NCBI GenBank assembly: GCA_020073465.1
Contig: JAIQFC010000024.1
Span: 43,492-107,491, forward strand
Source of the DNA: Terriglobia bacterium
GTDB lineage: Bacteria; Acidobacteriota; Terriglobia; Terriglobales; Acidobacteriaceae
DNA length: 64,000 nucleotides
Direction of reading: 5' to 3'
Shown piece after piece: positions 25,979-35,572 of the stretch. Position 1 is the first letter of the stretch. Each line of letters starts with the position of its first letter. The notes beneath the pieces are model-generated. The model ran no database searches. It had not been told where the DNA came from and saw only the letters and a program-made list of their open reading frames with translations. A program made the position numbers and the translations under genes.

Positions 25979-27808
25979 CTAGATACTCGTATTCCACCTG
26001 GAGCCCGGGGTCTCCACGAGACCTGTGCGCAACTCGTCGTGGGTTGGACACGGCGTCTTCACCGTGCGGGCGAACACACTCTCATTCTCCTGTAGCGAGA
26101 TCAGGTTGATTGCAGAGGGGTTCGCATTGGCCGCATCACTCGGTACGATACCCACTCCTTGATTTCTCCCAAACGCTTTGGCCCGGTAGAGGGCGGTATC
26201 GGCCAGGGCAATTGCTTCTTCCGCGCAAATCGCATCGAAAGCGCTCCGGCACCAGGGGTACGAGCTCCAGCCAACCGAGCACGTTTTGTGGACCTGTACA
26301 CCCTGCCCAAGGTCAAACGGCTTGGCTGCCATCACCTCCAGAATGCGGCTGCAAAACGCAGGCGTTCCAGGAGGATCGGCAGAACGGCTCATGATCAGGA
26401 ATTCCTCTCCGCCCCAGCGAACCAGTACATCGGACTTGCGCACCACCACGGACAAGCGTTCGGCGACCAGTTGCAGCAGCCTGTCGCCGGCGGGATGGCC
26501 ATGCTTGTCGTTAACCTCTTTGAAAAAGTCGATATCCACCATGATGAATACCAGATCGCGGTGATCGAGTTTTCGAATGTCCCCACCACGCGCGCGATGG
26601 TAATTTCGGAGAACTTGTTCCGCTTCAGTGTTCACAATCTCTTCCAGGTAGCGCCGGTTCCAGACGCCCGTAAGCACATCGGTAAATGAAATCTCCTGCA
26701 GTTCAAGATTCTTGCGCTGGAGTTCCAAACTGTGCCACCGCAGAGAGTACTCCTTGCTTTCCAATTCCTCCTTCAATCTGCGCATCTCGTCGAGGTTCTC
26801 CCGCGACAACCGGAGCAGGCCGAGCAATTCCCGATCCAGGAGGTGTTGCTTCAGAAACACGAGGATGCCCATGGCGAGCATGACTGCTACCGTAAGGAGC
26901 AGCCGATAGGTGCGCACGCGCCTTGGTGCCAGGCCGCCGAACTCCGCCCACGCCACCATCAGCGGCGTCACAAAGACCGCGAGCATCGCCAGGCGCGCCT
27001 TCCAGATACCGTGTCCGTGAGCCGGAATCTCTTCGGAGGAGTTCTCGAGAGGAGCTGCACGCGCCGTGAATCCAATCACCGCAAACCACGCCATCGCGGC
27101 TACCAGCGGAACATCAAAGAGGCTGCCCGTATAGTAAAGATGTAGATCTATCGCTTCGCTGGCCGTCACGGAACCGACGCAATACAACACTGCCGCTCCA
27201 AGGAGCTGGCGATAGAGGTGCCGCCATCTTCCCTTGCTTCTGCGGGAAACGAGGACAAGGCCGAGAACGAACACGAGCTGTTCGGCTGCATAGAGAAGAT
27301 CGAAACTTCTGCCGTACACCGCTTCGATCGGGCTAACGTACTGCCATGGAATGACAATGAACAGGTAAAGGTACAGCCACCATGTAAGGAGCAGGGCAAA
27401 ATCGAGGGTCCCCGCGTGGACCGCACGGTCGTTGCGCTGGACGTGCGGCTGCACTGCTACCGCTGCCATCAGTGGTACAACGTGAAGAAACAAAACCACG
27501 TCCCCGACGAATGGATTGGGCGCCTCATGGCGTAAGAAGACTTCAAAGTAAGTCCACAGCAGCTGCGTGCAAAGCCACATGCCACACCCAGCCCCAATCA
27601 GGGCCCAAAACAGTCTGGACTTGTTGTGAGCAGATCTAATGTTGGAGAGACATGCAATCGTGCAACAGAGCAGAAGTCCGCACTGAATGAGATCGCCGAA
27701 CGCGGTCAGCCGAAATCCACGGGGTGTTAATAAGGACAGGACGATGTGCACGCAGACGACGGCGAGCACGATGGCCGTCCCCTTTCCGAGGTGCGGAGAT
27801 CTCCCCAC
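25979..27808 (-). CDS. Membrane diguanylate cyclase (GGDEF protein)
   Basis: A 609-residue protein predicted to make c-di-GMP. The N-terminal 330 residues contain about ten membrane segments in no recognised sensor family. A short coiled coil (about 335-385, rich in Leu, Glu and Lys) leads to the GGDEF domain (about 385-560). The active site is RWGGEEF, and RKSD five residues before it matches the RxxD product-inhibition site. The start is GTG 27808. PilZ and exopolysaccharide genes elsewhere in the window are possible targets, but no direct link is shown. Confidence 0.88.
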   Translation of the reverse strand: MGRSPHLGKGTAIVLAVVCVHIVLSLLTPRGFRLTAFGDLIQCGLLLCCTIACLSNIRSAHNKSRLFWALIGAGCGMWLCTQLLWTYFEVFLRHEAPNPFVGDVVLFLHVVPLMAAVAVQPHVQRNDRAVHAGTLDFALLLTWWLYLYLFIVIPWQYVSPIEAVYGRSFDLLYAAEQLVFVLGLVLVSRRSKGRWRHLYRQLLGAAVLYCVGSVTASEAIDLHLYYTGSLFDVPLVAAMAWFAVIGFTARAAPLENSSEEIPAHGHGIWKARLAMLAVFVTPLMVAWAEFGGLAPRRVRTYRLLLTVAVMLAMGILVFLKQHLLDRELLGLLRLSRENLDEMRRLKEELESKEYSLRWHSLELQRKNLELQEISFTDVLTGVWNRRYLEEIVNTEAEQVLRNYHRARGGDIRKLDHRDLVFIMVDIDFFKEVNDKHGHPAGDRLLQLVAERLSVVVRKSDVLVRWGGEEFLIMSRSADPPGTPAFCSRILEVMAAKPFDLGQGVQVHKTCSVGWSSYPWCRSAFDAICAEEAIALADTALYRAKAFGRNQGVGIVPSDAANANPSAINLISLQENESVFARTVKTPCPTHDELRTGLVETPGSRWNTSI

Positions 27809-27888
27809 GCTGCGATTGTAGGTTCGCAGGAATGGGTAACAGCGTTACCTAAGTAACCCGAAGAAAACAGAGATGTCGTTCAACGGAT

Positions 27889-28083
27889 TCACGCCAGTGC
27901 GCTGGCCAACTGCTCGACAAAACGGTAAACATCCTGATACGAGTTGTACAGTGGCACAGGGGCGACCCGGATGATGTCCGGTTCACGCCAGTCGAACAGG
28001 ATTCCCGACGAAGCCAGTCTTGAACATAACTCCCGCGCCCTGCGCGGAACCCGGAGGGAAATCTGCGACCCCGTGTAAGAGAA
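27889..28083 (-). pseudogene. Kynureninase C-terminal remnant
   Basis: About 63 codons read YTGSQISLRVP, then FDWREPDIIRVAPVPLYNS and a final helix ending in TGA. This matches the C-terminus of kynureninase. The frame is closed upstream by TAA at 28104-28102, and the rest of the gene (about 350 residues) is replaced by rmlD, whose stop at 28085 abuts the remnant. No start codon or ribosome-binding site serves it. It is the fused leftover of a tryptophan-catabolism gene after deletion or rearrangement. Confidence 0.8.
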
Positions 28084-28084
28084 C

Positions 28085-28921
28085 TTAACCCCTCCGCTCC
28101 CTTAGGTATCGCTGCAGTGCGTCTTGCCAACTGGGCATGTTGACTCCGAGTACTTGCAGGCTTGCAGGCGAAAGGACCGAATAGGCCGGTCGAGGCGCCG
28201 GGCGGGCCATTTGCGCGCTGCTCACCGGGCGCACCTCGGTTCGAAGGCCGGCAGTCTTGACGATCTCCACCGCAAATTCAAACCAGCTGCAGCTCCCACG
28301 ATTGGTCACATGTACGATCCCACTCGCATCTTTGTGGCACAACTGAATGATTGCTCTGGCGAGATCCACGGTGAACGTAGGGGAGCCGCGCTGGTCGTTG
28401 ACAACATCAATGGCAGGCCGGGTGGCTGCAAGCTTGAGGATCGTATCTGGAAAGCACTTCCCGCCCACGCCAAACATCCATGATGTTCTCACGATGCAGC
28501 AAGCGGGCATCAACTGTGCCAAACGAACTTCGGCCTCTGCCTTCGAGCGTCCATAGACACTCTGTGGGTTCCGCGCGTGGTCAGCCTCATACGGATGCTG
28601 TTGCTTCCCGTCGAACACGTAATCTGAACTCAAAAATAGGAGCCGAGTTCCAGCGTTTCTAGCCGCCTCGGCGACATTGACGGCCCCGTCTCGATTCACG
28701 GAAAACGCCAGCTCACGATTGCTCTCACAGCCATCGACGTCCGTGTAAGCCGCCGCCAGCACAATCCACTCCGGCCGCCACTCCTCCACAACTTCCATCA
28801 CGCGCCGCAAGTCGCGGATGTCGACATCGCGGGAGCCGAGGCCCACTACTTCGTCGTCTGTCCATTCGCGCATGAGCGCCTGCCCGAGAAGTCCCGAGGC
28901 GCCAAGAATGATCACTTTCAT
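28085..28921 (-). CDS. rmlD: RmlD, dTDP-4-dehydrorhamnose reductase
   Basis: NADPH-dependent last step of dTDP-L-rhamnose synthesis. The short-chain dehydrogenase fold has the nucleotide loop GASGLLG, the catalytic YGRSK, and segments AAYTDVDGCE and SSDYVFDG. 278 residues with ATG 28921; the frame extends upstream without support. It is the last of rmlB-A-C-D, all on the minus strand, 17 nt after rmlC. Confidence 0.94.
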   Translation of the reverse strand: MKVIILGASGLLGQALMREWTDDEVVGLGSRDVDIRDLRRVMEVVEEWRPEWIVLAAAYTDVDGCESNRELAFSVNRDGAVNVAEAARNAGTRLLFLSSDYVFDGKQQHPYEADHARNPQSVYGRSKAEAEVRLAQLMPACCIVRTSWMFGVGGKCFPDTILKLAATRPAIDVVNDQRGSPTFTVDLARAIIQLCHKDASGIVHVTNRGSCSWFEFAVEIVKTAGLRTEVRPVSSAQMARPAPRPAYSVLSPASLQVLGVNMPSWQDALQRYLRERRG

Positions 28922-28938
28922 GAGTTGGTTTCCGGCAG

Positions 28939-29490
28939 CTAATCGAAAGCTTCGGCGTCGCGAAGGCAGGTACCGCGCTGGTCCTTCTCCGAGACAATGG
29001 GTAGTCCTTGCAGCCCCCAATCAATTTTCAGCTCGGGATCGTTCCATGCCAGCGTTCGCTCATACTCTGGCGCGTAGAAATCGGTCGTCTTGTACAGGAC
29101 ATGCGCTTTCTCCGAGAGCACCGAGAATCCATGAGCGAAACCCACAGGAATCCACAGCATGCGTTTATTCGCGCCTGAAAGACGCACCGCCTCCCAGCAT
29201 CCAAAGGTCGGCGAACTGCGGCGCAGGTCGACTGCCACATCCAGAATCTCCCCGTCGGCTACGCGCACGAGCTTCCCTTGAGCATGCTCGATCTGGTAGT
29301 GCAACCCGCGCACGACGTTTCGGCCGGAGCAGGAATGATTGTCCTGCACGAACTGCTCTGTGATACCCAACTCCGCCATAGTTCGCTGGTTGTAGCTTTC
29401 GAAGAAGAAACCCCGCTCATCACCAAAGACCCGCGGTTCCAGGATGAACACGCCGGCCAGGGAGGTCGAGATCTTGTTAATGGAATTCAT
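28939..29490 (-). CDS. rmlC: RmlC, dTDP-4-dehydrorhamnose 3,5-epimerase
   Basis: Cupin-fold epimerase. Family blocks are visible: VFGDERGFFFESYN, QDNHSCSGRNVVRGLHYQ (general-base His), GFAHGFSVLSE and the C-terminal WNDPELKIDW. ATG 29490 gives the usual family N-terminus (183 residues). ATG 29523 also lies in frame, just after the rmlA stop, and would add 11 residues. Confidence 0.93.
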   Translation of the reverse strand: MNSINKISTSLAGVFILEPRVFGDERGFFFESYNQRTMAELGITEQFVQDNHSCSGRNVVRGLHYQIEHAQGKLVRVADGEILDVAVDLRRSSPTFGCWEAVRLSGANKRMLWIPVGFAHGFSVLSEKAHVLYKTTDFYAPEYERTLAWNDPELKIDWGLQGLPIVSEKDQRGTCLRDAEAFD

Positions 29491-29524
29491 CGTCACCACG
29501 CGAAGCGCGCGAGCTGCGTTCATG

Positions 29525-30412
29525 TCAGAATACCTTTTCCCGCAACAACTGCAGCAGATAAGCACCGTAGCTGTTGTTCTGCATGGAATGGCCGATTTTC
29601 TCCACTTGCTCGGCAGTGATGTAGCCCGACCGATAAGCGATCTCCTCAGGACATGCCACCATCAGTCCTTGCCGCTTCTCGATCGCTTGAATGTAGAGTG
29701 CTGCGTCCATCAATGATTCGTGGGTGCCTGTGTCGAGCCAGGCCATTCCGCGGCCCATCACGACGACTTGCAGTTCTCCGCTCGCCAGGTAGGCCTTGTT
29801 CACGTCCGTGATTTCAAGTTCTCCGCGAGCACTCGGCTTCAGGGCTTTGGCAATTTCCACTACCTTGTGGTCGTAGAAGTACAGGCCCGTGACGGCATAG
29901 CGCGACTTTGGATGCTTCGGCTTTTCCTCGATACTCAGGGCTTGCCCGTTCGCATCAAACTCGACGACACCGTACCGCTCCGGATCGTGCACCGGATAGG
30001 CGAACACGCGCGCCCCGTGTTTTTTGCCCGCTGCCTCTCGCAAGTCTTTCGCGAGATCGTGTCCGTAGAAGATGTTGTCGCCCAGCACCAGCGCACAAGG
30101 GCTGCCCGCAAGAAACGCCTCGGCCAGCAGGAACGCCTGCGCGATTCCTTCCGGCTTGGGCTGCACCTGGTACTGCAGTTTCACTCCATATTGTGTACCG
30201 TCCCCCAGCAGTGCACGAAACTTCGGAATGTCCTCGGGAGTGGAAATGATCAAAATGTCCCGAATCCCCGCCAGCATCAGCGTGCACAACGGATAGTAAA
30301 TCATGGGCTTGTTGTAAACCGGCAACAGACTCTTCCCCATGGCATGGGTCACAGGATAGAGCCGGGACCCCGAGCCCCCTGCCAGGATTATGCCCTTGTG
30401 GTTGGTGCTCAT
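29525..30412 (-). CDS. rmlA: RmlA, glucose-1-phosphate thymidylyltransferase
   Basis: Couples dTTP and glucose-1-phosphate to dTDP-glucose, the feedback-regulated entry step of rhamnose synthesis. It has the nucleotidyltransferase motif [11 protein letters not shown], the metal site LGDNIFYG and the EKPKHPKS segment. 295 residues from ATG 30412; an upstream in-frame ATG at 30484 is basic and unsupported. Follows rmlB by about 50 nt. Confidence 0.94.
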   Translation of the reverse strand: MSTNHKGIILAGGSGSRLYPVTHAMGKSLLPVYNKPMIYYPLCTLMLAGIRDILIISTPEDIPKFRALLGDGTQYGVKLQYQVQPKPEGIAQAFLLAEAFLAGSPCALVLGDNIFYGHDLAKDLREAAGKKHGARVFAYPVHDPERYGVVEFDANGQALSIEEKPKHPKSRYAVTGLYFYDHKVVEIAKALKPSARGELEITDVNKAYLASGELQVVVMGRGMAWLDTGTHESLMDAALYIQAIEKRQGLMVACPEEIAYRSGYITAEQVEKIGHSMQNNSYGAYLLQLLREKVF

Positions 30413-30461
30413 AGCGCGGCTATTATGCCCGTTGCGCGGCTGCGCCGCTCCCTTCCGGCTC

Positions 30462-31523
30462 CTAACCTGAATAGTGCGTCTCAATCCACTGCCGGTAACT
30501 TCCGCTCGTTACATCCCGAATCCAATCGTCATTCTCAAGATACCAGCGGACCGTCTTTCGGATGCCACTCTCGAACGTTTCTCTGGGCCGCCAACCGAGG
30601 TCGCGCTCAATTTTGCGCGCATCCATGGCGTAACGTCGGTCGTGACCAGGCCGATCCTTCACAAATGTAATCAACTCTCTGCGCGGAGTTCCGGAGCGAG
30701 GAGCAATTTCATCGACGATGTCGCAGATCGTCTCCACAACTTCCAGGTTACGCTTCTCATTCCAGCCGCCGATGTTGTACGTTTCTCCAGGTCGACCCTT
30801 CTCCAGCACCGTGCTGATGGCCTGGCAGTGGTCATCGACATAGAGCCAATCGCGTACGTTCTTTCCGTCACCGTATACAGGAAGCGATTTTCCGTCCCGC
30901 GCGTTCAGGATCATCAACGGGATCAGTTTCTCAGGAAACTGAAACCGTCCATAGTTATTCGAGCAATTCGTTGTGAGCGTGGGCAATCCATAGGTGTGGT
31001 GGTACGCACGCACCAAATGATCGGACGCCGCCTTCGATGCGGAGTATGGACTGTTGGGCGCGTAGGGAGTGGTTTCGGAAAAAGGGGGATCGTTCGGCCC
31101 CAGCGAACCGTAGACTTCGTCGGTTGAGACGTGCAGGAAGCGGAAGCGATCCCGATCCTCGCTCATGCTGGACCAGTAAGCCCGCGTCTCTTCGAGCAGA
31201 GCAAAGGTTCCGTCAACATTGGTGCGAATGAAATCATCCGGTCCGCGGATGGAACGGTCTACGTGGCTCTCTGCTGCGAAGTGAACAATCGCGCAGGGCT
31301 GGCATCGTTCCAGCAGACGCCGGACCAGCTCCCTGTCAGCGATGTCCCCATGAACAAACTCATACCTGCGGTCCGAAGAAACACTTTCCAGATTGCGCAG
31401 GTTCCCCGCATAGGTGAGTTTGTCCAGGTTCACGATATGCTCTGTGCTCTGCTTCATCCTCTGGAGGATGAAGTTGGAGCCGATGAACCCCGCCCCTCCG
31501 GTAACGAGAATCGTGCTCTGCAT
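30462..31523 (-). CDS. rmlB: RmlB, dTDP-glucose 4,6-dehydratase
   Basis: Extended short-chain dehydrogenase of 353 residues. It has the NAD loop [11 protein letters not shown], the substrate-binding [19 protein letters not shown], the catalytic YSASKAASD and DDHCQAI. ATG 31523 is chosen; the frame stays open upstream to 31814 across the terminator of the preceding gene, so that extension is rejected. First gene of the rml block, with a promoter expected in the roughly 50-nt gap after that terminator. Confidence 0.95.
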   Translation of the reverse strand: MQSTILVTGGAGFIGSNFILQRMKQSTEHIVNLDKLTYAGNLRNLESVSSDRRYEFVHGDIADRELVRRLLERCQPCAIVHFAAESHVDRSIRGPDDFIRTNVDGTFALLEETRAYWSSMSEDRDRFRFLHVSTDEVYGSLGPNDPPFSETTPYAPNSPYSASKAASDHLVRAYHHTYGLPTLTTNCSNNYGRFQFPEKLIPLMILNARDGKSLPVYGDGKNVRDWLYVDDHCQAISTVLEKGRPGETYNIGGWNEKRNLEVVETICDIVDEIAPRSGTPRRELITFVKDRPGHDRRYAMDARKIERDLGWRPRETFESGIRKTVRWYLENDDWIRDVTSGSYRQWIETHYSG

Positions 31524-31574
31524 GGTTGAGTGGTCGGCGGCCGTGCGTTCGCATGGCAGACACTGCATTGTAAT

Positions 31575-31600
31575 AAAAAAGGACGGGATAATCCCCGTCC
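31575..31600 (-). terminator. Intrinsic terminator after ahpD
   Basis: On the minus strand a 7-bp stem, GGACGGG/CCCGTCC (arms within 31581-31600), is followed by TTTTTTATTA. It lies 28 nt beyond the ahpD stop and ahead of rmlB, separating the peroxide-reduction pair from the rhamnose genes. Confidence 0.85.
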
Positions 31601-31627
31601 TCTTCCTTCGGTCGACTATTGTGGAAA

Positions 31628-32173
31628 TCAGGCTACCGCGGCAGGCGCCAGGGCTTTCTCCGTCTCCAGAACACTCGCCAACCCGTGGATCACGGACGCA
31701 ATCCGAACCGCTGCCAGAACCGACTCTTCCCGCATGCCCTTCTCGCGCAGCGTTTTTTCGTGCGAATCGATGCAAGCGCCGCAAGCATTGATTGCCGAGA
31801 CGGCTAAACTCCACAGCTCGAAATCTACTGAATCCACTCCGTGGGTCCGCAGGACGTTCATGCGCAGCCGCGCCGGTATCGTCTGATACTTCTCGTTACT
31901 CGAAAGGTGCAGGAAGCGGTAGTAGACATTGTTCATACCCATGACTGCAGCCGCTCCCTTGGCCGCCTCCAGCGCCTGCTGTGACAGATGCGTGGCGGAA
32001 TCGGCAAGGGCCGCCTGAATGAGCAGTTCATTGCGGGACGCTATCGCGCTCGCAACCACGGTTCCCCATACCTGTTGCTCCGTGAGTTCGGTCTGTTGCA
32101 ACAGGCTGGATAAATTCAACTTGAGATCCCGCGCATACGCAGGGACGGCTTCTAATAGTTCATTCAAAGTCAT
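31628..32173 (-). CDS. ahpD: AhpD-type alkylhydroperoxidase (carboxymuconolactone decarboxylase family)
   Basis: All-helical redox protein of 181 residues that in mycobacteria recycles AhpC using lipoamide. The catalytic CxxC and its His are present in [11 protein letters not shown] (near residue 128), with the conserved Glu in [13 protein letters not shown] 32173 begins the family-like [11 protein letters not shown]; the upstream ATG at 32242 has no homologous extension. It lies 146 nt downstream of the ahpC-like gene on the same strand, the usual pairing, and is followed by a terminator. Confidence 0.9.
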   Translation of the reverse strand: MTLNELLEAVPAYARDLKLNLSSLLQQTELTEQQVWGTVVASAIASRNELLIQAALADSATHLSQQALEAAKGAAAVMGMNNVYYRFLHLSSNEKYQTIPARLRMNVLRTHGVDSVDFELWSLAVSAINACGACIDSHEKTLREKGMREESVLAAVRIASVIHGLASVLETEKALAPAAVA

Positions 32174-32319
32174 GCTCACTCCAAATTCAGCTGTATAGCA
32201 GATCGTCAGACTCTGTGCCCGGATGGTCCGATTTTCCGGCAACGAACGCGAATGCTGAGCCTAGCGGTCAGCCACCGTCAATCGTCTTCTTGCCCGGCGG
32301 CTGACCCCAACAATGAGCG

Positions 32320-32872
32320 CTATTTATCCACGACCAGCGTTGGTTCACCCTTCTGCCAGTTACAGGGGCAGAGTTCGTCGCTCTGCAGCGCATCCAGTAT
32401 CCGCAATACTTCCTCGGGGCTTCGCCCCACGGAGCCGTCGGTCACATATACGAAGCGGATTATGCCCTCAGGATCTACTACAAAGGTCGCTCGCTGCGCG
32501 ACGCCGCTTGCGGGATCGATGATTCCCAGCTGCTCACAAAGATCGTGGCGAATGTCCGCCAGCATGGGGAACGGAAGGTGCTTCAGATCTTCATGATGCG
32601 TGCGCCAGGCGTGATGGACCCATTCGGAGTCTGTGCTGCCACCCAGAATTTGGGTGTCGCGGTCCAGGAACTGCTTGTTCAGCTTGGCAAAGCCTGCGAT
32701 CTCGGTGGGACACACAAAGGTAAAATCCTTCGGCCAGAAGAAAGAAAAACACCTTCCACTGCCCGGCGTAGTCTGTGTCGGTGATGGTCTTGAACGCTTT
32801 CTTGGGGTCCTTCTCGGTGCTCACGGTTGCGGTTAGGGAAAATGAAGGGAACTTCTCTCCGATGCCTAGCAT
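32320..32872 (-). pseudogene. ahpC: AhpC-type peroxiredoxin with a one-base frameshift
   Basis: Two overlapping frames make one peroxiredoxin of the mycobacterial AhpC type. The first (from ATG 32872) covers the N-terminus to KVFFF; the second runs from DFTFVCPTE, with the peroxidatic Cys, to DELCPCNWQKGEPTL, with the two C-terminal Cys. The total length is 3 x 184 + 1, so one extra base is enough to explain the break. It lies in the pyrimidine tract at 32737-32749, just before the active-site Cys. All key residues are otherwise intact. It may be a sequencing or assembly error, a recent mutation or, less likely, slippage. ahpD follows. Confidence 0.85.
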
Positions 32873-32930
32873 CTCTGTCTGGGTCTCTCTTTCCTACGAT
32901 GGGATGTCGATTGCGGTACTAGTGGAGGAC

Positions 32931-32944
32931 TTATCCAAGGATAA
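32931..32944. promoter_or_regulatory. Palindrome upstream of ahpC, candidate operator
   Basis: TTATCC-AA-GGATAA is a perfect 6-bp inverted repeat with a 2-bp centre, 59 bp before the ahpC start. Its size and position suit a dimeric redox or metal regulator. The half-site is not one I can assign to OxyR, PerR or IscR. Function is inferred from position only. Confidence 0.4.
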
Positions 32945-33052
32945 CAATTCTTACCCGTTGAGATGATCGAGCCAGTGAAAAGGACGCAGAATTTGTGCGG
33001 TGGCAGAAGAAGCCCACGGAGCGGTCGTGGACAGGAAAAGCGCCACCCTTGG

Positions 33053-35572
33053 CTAGACTGCCTGGCGTTCGGTTGCGGTTTCGTTGTCAGGAACAGCGGG
33101 AACAACAGACATGCAGGGTTTCCTCGCTCGTGGCTCTGCGAGACTCCATCCCATCATGTCTAAGTAGGCCTTTTCAATATCGGCGGCAATCTTTGGCCAT
33201 TGATAGTGCTCGCGAATCTTCTCCTTCGCCGCCCGACCCGCAGCGTCCCGTAGGGCGGGGTTGGCAATCAGGAAGCGTAGCCTGTCTGCCAAATCTGTCG
33301 AATTACCTCGTTGAAACGTGAACCCTGCGCCATCGACCACTTCGCGATTTTCTGGAACGTCGCTGGTCAGCACGCACAACCCGGCTCCCATCGCGTCCAA
33401 TAGGGCCAGGGACAATCCTTCCAAGTCCGATGGCAGGACGAACAGCATGGCATTGGTCAGCAACTCATCGAGCGTCTCGCCGGAAACCCAGTCGAGCATC
33501 TTGATCCGGTCACCGGCATGGGTACGCAACTCGCGGCTGTAGTCGTCGCAGTAACTCGAGGCTCCGGCCATCACCATCTTTACCTTCGTGTCGAGTTGCT
33601 CATAGGCATGGACGAGAAGGTGGCAGCCTTTCTCCGGCGAAAATCTTCCGAGAAAAAGAATGTATCTCCCCGGCTCGAGGCCCCATTCAAGTATCTTTCT
33701 TGGGGGAAAAGGATCGCGCAGCACTCCTCCATTGGGCACATAGACAGCGTCGATTCCATGGACTTCGCGGTAGCGTTGCTGCAAAGCCCGCGAAACCACC
33801 ATCGTCCCAGTTGGCAAGTGGACCGACGCCCGCTCTCCGAGTCGTAGCACTGCCGACGCAAGCCGTCCCCACTTCCTCCTTTGCCAGTCCAGTCCTTGCA
33901 CCGTCACTACTGTCTTCTTCCCGAGCAAACGCGGCAGGAAAGAAAACAAGGCTGGCCCCAGCGCATGATAGTGCACAACATCGCAGCGCTGCGACAGTAC
34001 GTGAGCTGTGCTCAGCAGCGTGTGCACCACAGTCTCCAGATGTTTTGACCGGATGGTGGGCAGTCGTACCAGCCGCATCCCGTGGTATTCGGGAAGCGAC
34101 GGCGTGAAGTAAGTTCGACAGTAGACGGTTACTTCGTGACCCATCTGCACCAGCCTCTTGCCCACCTCCTCGTAGTACGCTTCGATGCCGCTATACTTCG
34201 AGACCACTCCGCGTCCTCCAATGAATGCGACCCACAATTTCGGACCTGGCGGCGACGCAACGGGTGCACGGACTGTGCGCGTACGGGTGCTGCGCAAGGG
34301 CATAGTCTGCCGTCTGGCCGTAGTGGGTTCTTGAACGAGGGTTGCCTTTCTCTCTTCAAGGACGCGCTGGTAGAGCCCCTCAATCGCCCGATAATACCTC
34401 TCCGGGGTATATCGCTCACGCACTAGTTCACGTCCGGCCCGTCCCATCTGTTCCGCCAGATCCGGGTGCGAACCTAGTGACTCGATTGCTTCCGCAAGCT
34501 GATGGACGTTCCCTGCCGGATACAGAATTCCCGTGGCGCCGGGGCGGACGAGTTCGCGCCGCGAGCCCAGGTCTGAGGCCACCACCGCACGCGAGTGTGC
34601 GTAGGACTCCAGAATGGTTTTCCCCAACGTCTCGTATGCGTGGGAGGGCAGAATAGTGAACCGCGACCGTGCGATCAGCACGTCGAGGTCAGCGCCCCGC
34701 ACGTGCCCGACAAACGCAACATTCGTCAAACCCAGTCCGTTGGCCAAGTCCTGCAGTTCGCTCCGCTGCGGACCATCTCCAGCGATGACCAAGTGCATGT
34801 ACGGCACACGCTTCATGGCATGTACCAGGTCGTCTACGCCTTTCTCCGGTGACAGCCTGCCAAAGTAGAGCAGGGGAGCGTCTGCCGCAGGGGCCGACTC
34901 AACTCTCAATGGCAGCTTCTGAAAATGCGGAAGCACGTCGAACCTGGTTGCATCCCACCCGTGTGCGACAAAGGTGTCTCGTACAAATTGACTCGGCGCA
35001 AGAAAACGATCCACGCAATCGCGGTATGTGCCCAGCCATTTGTGGATGTAGGCTTCAGCCGTCAGCGTGATTCGCGCCCCCATCCCGGGATAGCACCTGG
35101 GACGCAGCGCATGCCAGAAGCTTCCCCCTTTGCAGGCTTCACAGACTTTCCCGCGTGACACGAGGTTGTAGCTCGGACAAAGGAGCTTGAAGTCGTTCAG
35201 GTGATAAATCACCGGAACACCCCGCGACTTCAGTTCCCACAGGATGGACGGCGACAGATGGTGGTAGATGTTGCGCACGTGCGCCACATCTGGCCGGAAT
35301 TCTTGAATCATGGCCCGGATACGCCGTCTGGCTTCGCGTGAATAGATCGCATGGGCGGCCCGCCGTACGTTGGCGAGCAACACTTCGTGATTCTTGAATT
35401 CAATGTGGGGCACGAAGTGGTGGTCGTACGGAGTGGGATTCCCGCGCGGATCGGCCATGGAGAACAGCGCCACCTCGTGGCCTTCCGACCGGATCAATTC
35501 CATGAGTTCGAAGAGGTAGACCTCAGTGCCGCTGAAAGGGTAGTTATATTTGTTGCAGTACAGGATCCTCAT
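33053..35572 (-). CDS. Tandem GT4-GT4 glycosyltransferase
   Basis: An 839-residue protein made of two complete GT-B glycosyltransferases. The first (1-410) begins ILYCNKYNYPFSGTEVYLFELM and has LLYFGRLSPEKGVDDL and SHAYETLGKTILESYA with the EX7E-type site. A basic linker (about 415-445) leads to the second (445-810), with IGGRGVVSKYSGIEAYYEEV, ILFLGRFSPEKGCHLL and PSDLEGLSLALLDAMGAG. GGGAG lies 5 nt before the ATG. It probably adds two successive sugars to the repeat unit. It overlaps the preceding GT gene by 29 nt. Donor sugars are unknown; rhamnose is plausible because of the rml genes. Confidence 0.88.
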   Translation of the reverse strand: MRILYCNKYNYPFSGTEVYLFELMELIRSEGHEVALFSMADPRGNPTPYDHHFVPHIEFKNHEVLLANVRRAAHAIYSREARRRIRAMIQEFRPDVAHVRNIYHHLSPSILWELKSRGVPVIYHLNDFKLLCPSYNLVSRGKVCEACKGGSFWHALRPRCYPGMGARITLTAEAYIHKWLGTYRDCVDRFLAPSQFVRDTFVAHGWDATRFDVLPHFQKLPLRVESAPAADAPLLYFGRLSPEKGVDDLVHAMKRVPYMHLVIAGDGPQRSELQDLANGLGLTNVAFVGHVRGADLDVLIARSRFTILPSHAYETLGKTILESYAHSRAVVASDLGSRRELVRPGATGILYPAGNVHQLAEAIESLGSHPDLAEQMGRAGRELVRERYTPERYYRAIEGLYQRVLEERKATLVQEPTTARRQTMPLRSTRTRTVRAPVASPPGPKLWVAFIGGRGVVSKYSGIEAYYEEVGKRLVQMGHEVTVYCRTYFTPSLPEYHGMRLVRLPTIRSKHLETVVHTLLSTAHVLSQRCDVVHYHALGPALFSFLPRLLGKKTVVTVQGLDWQRRKWGRLASAVLRLGERASVHLPTGTMVVSRALQQRYREVHGIDAVYVPNGGVLRDPFPPRKILEWGLEPGRYILFLGRFSPEKGCHLLVHAYEQLDTKVKMVMAGASSYCDDYSRELRTHAGDRIKMLDWVSGETLDELLTNAMLFVLPSDLEGLSLALLDAMGAGLCVLTSDVPENREVVDGAGFTFQRGNSTDLADRLRFLIANPALRDAAGRAAKEKIREHYQWPKIAADIEKAYLDMMGWSLAEPRARKPCMSVVPAVPDNETATERQAV

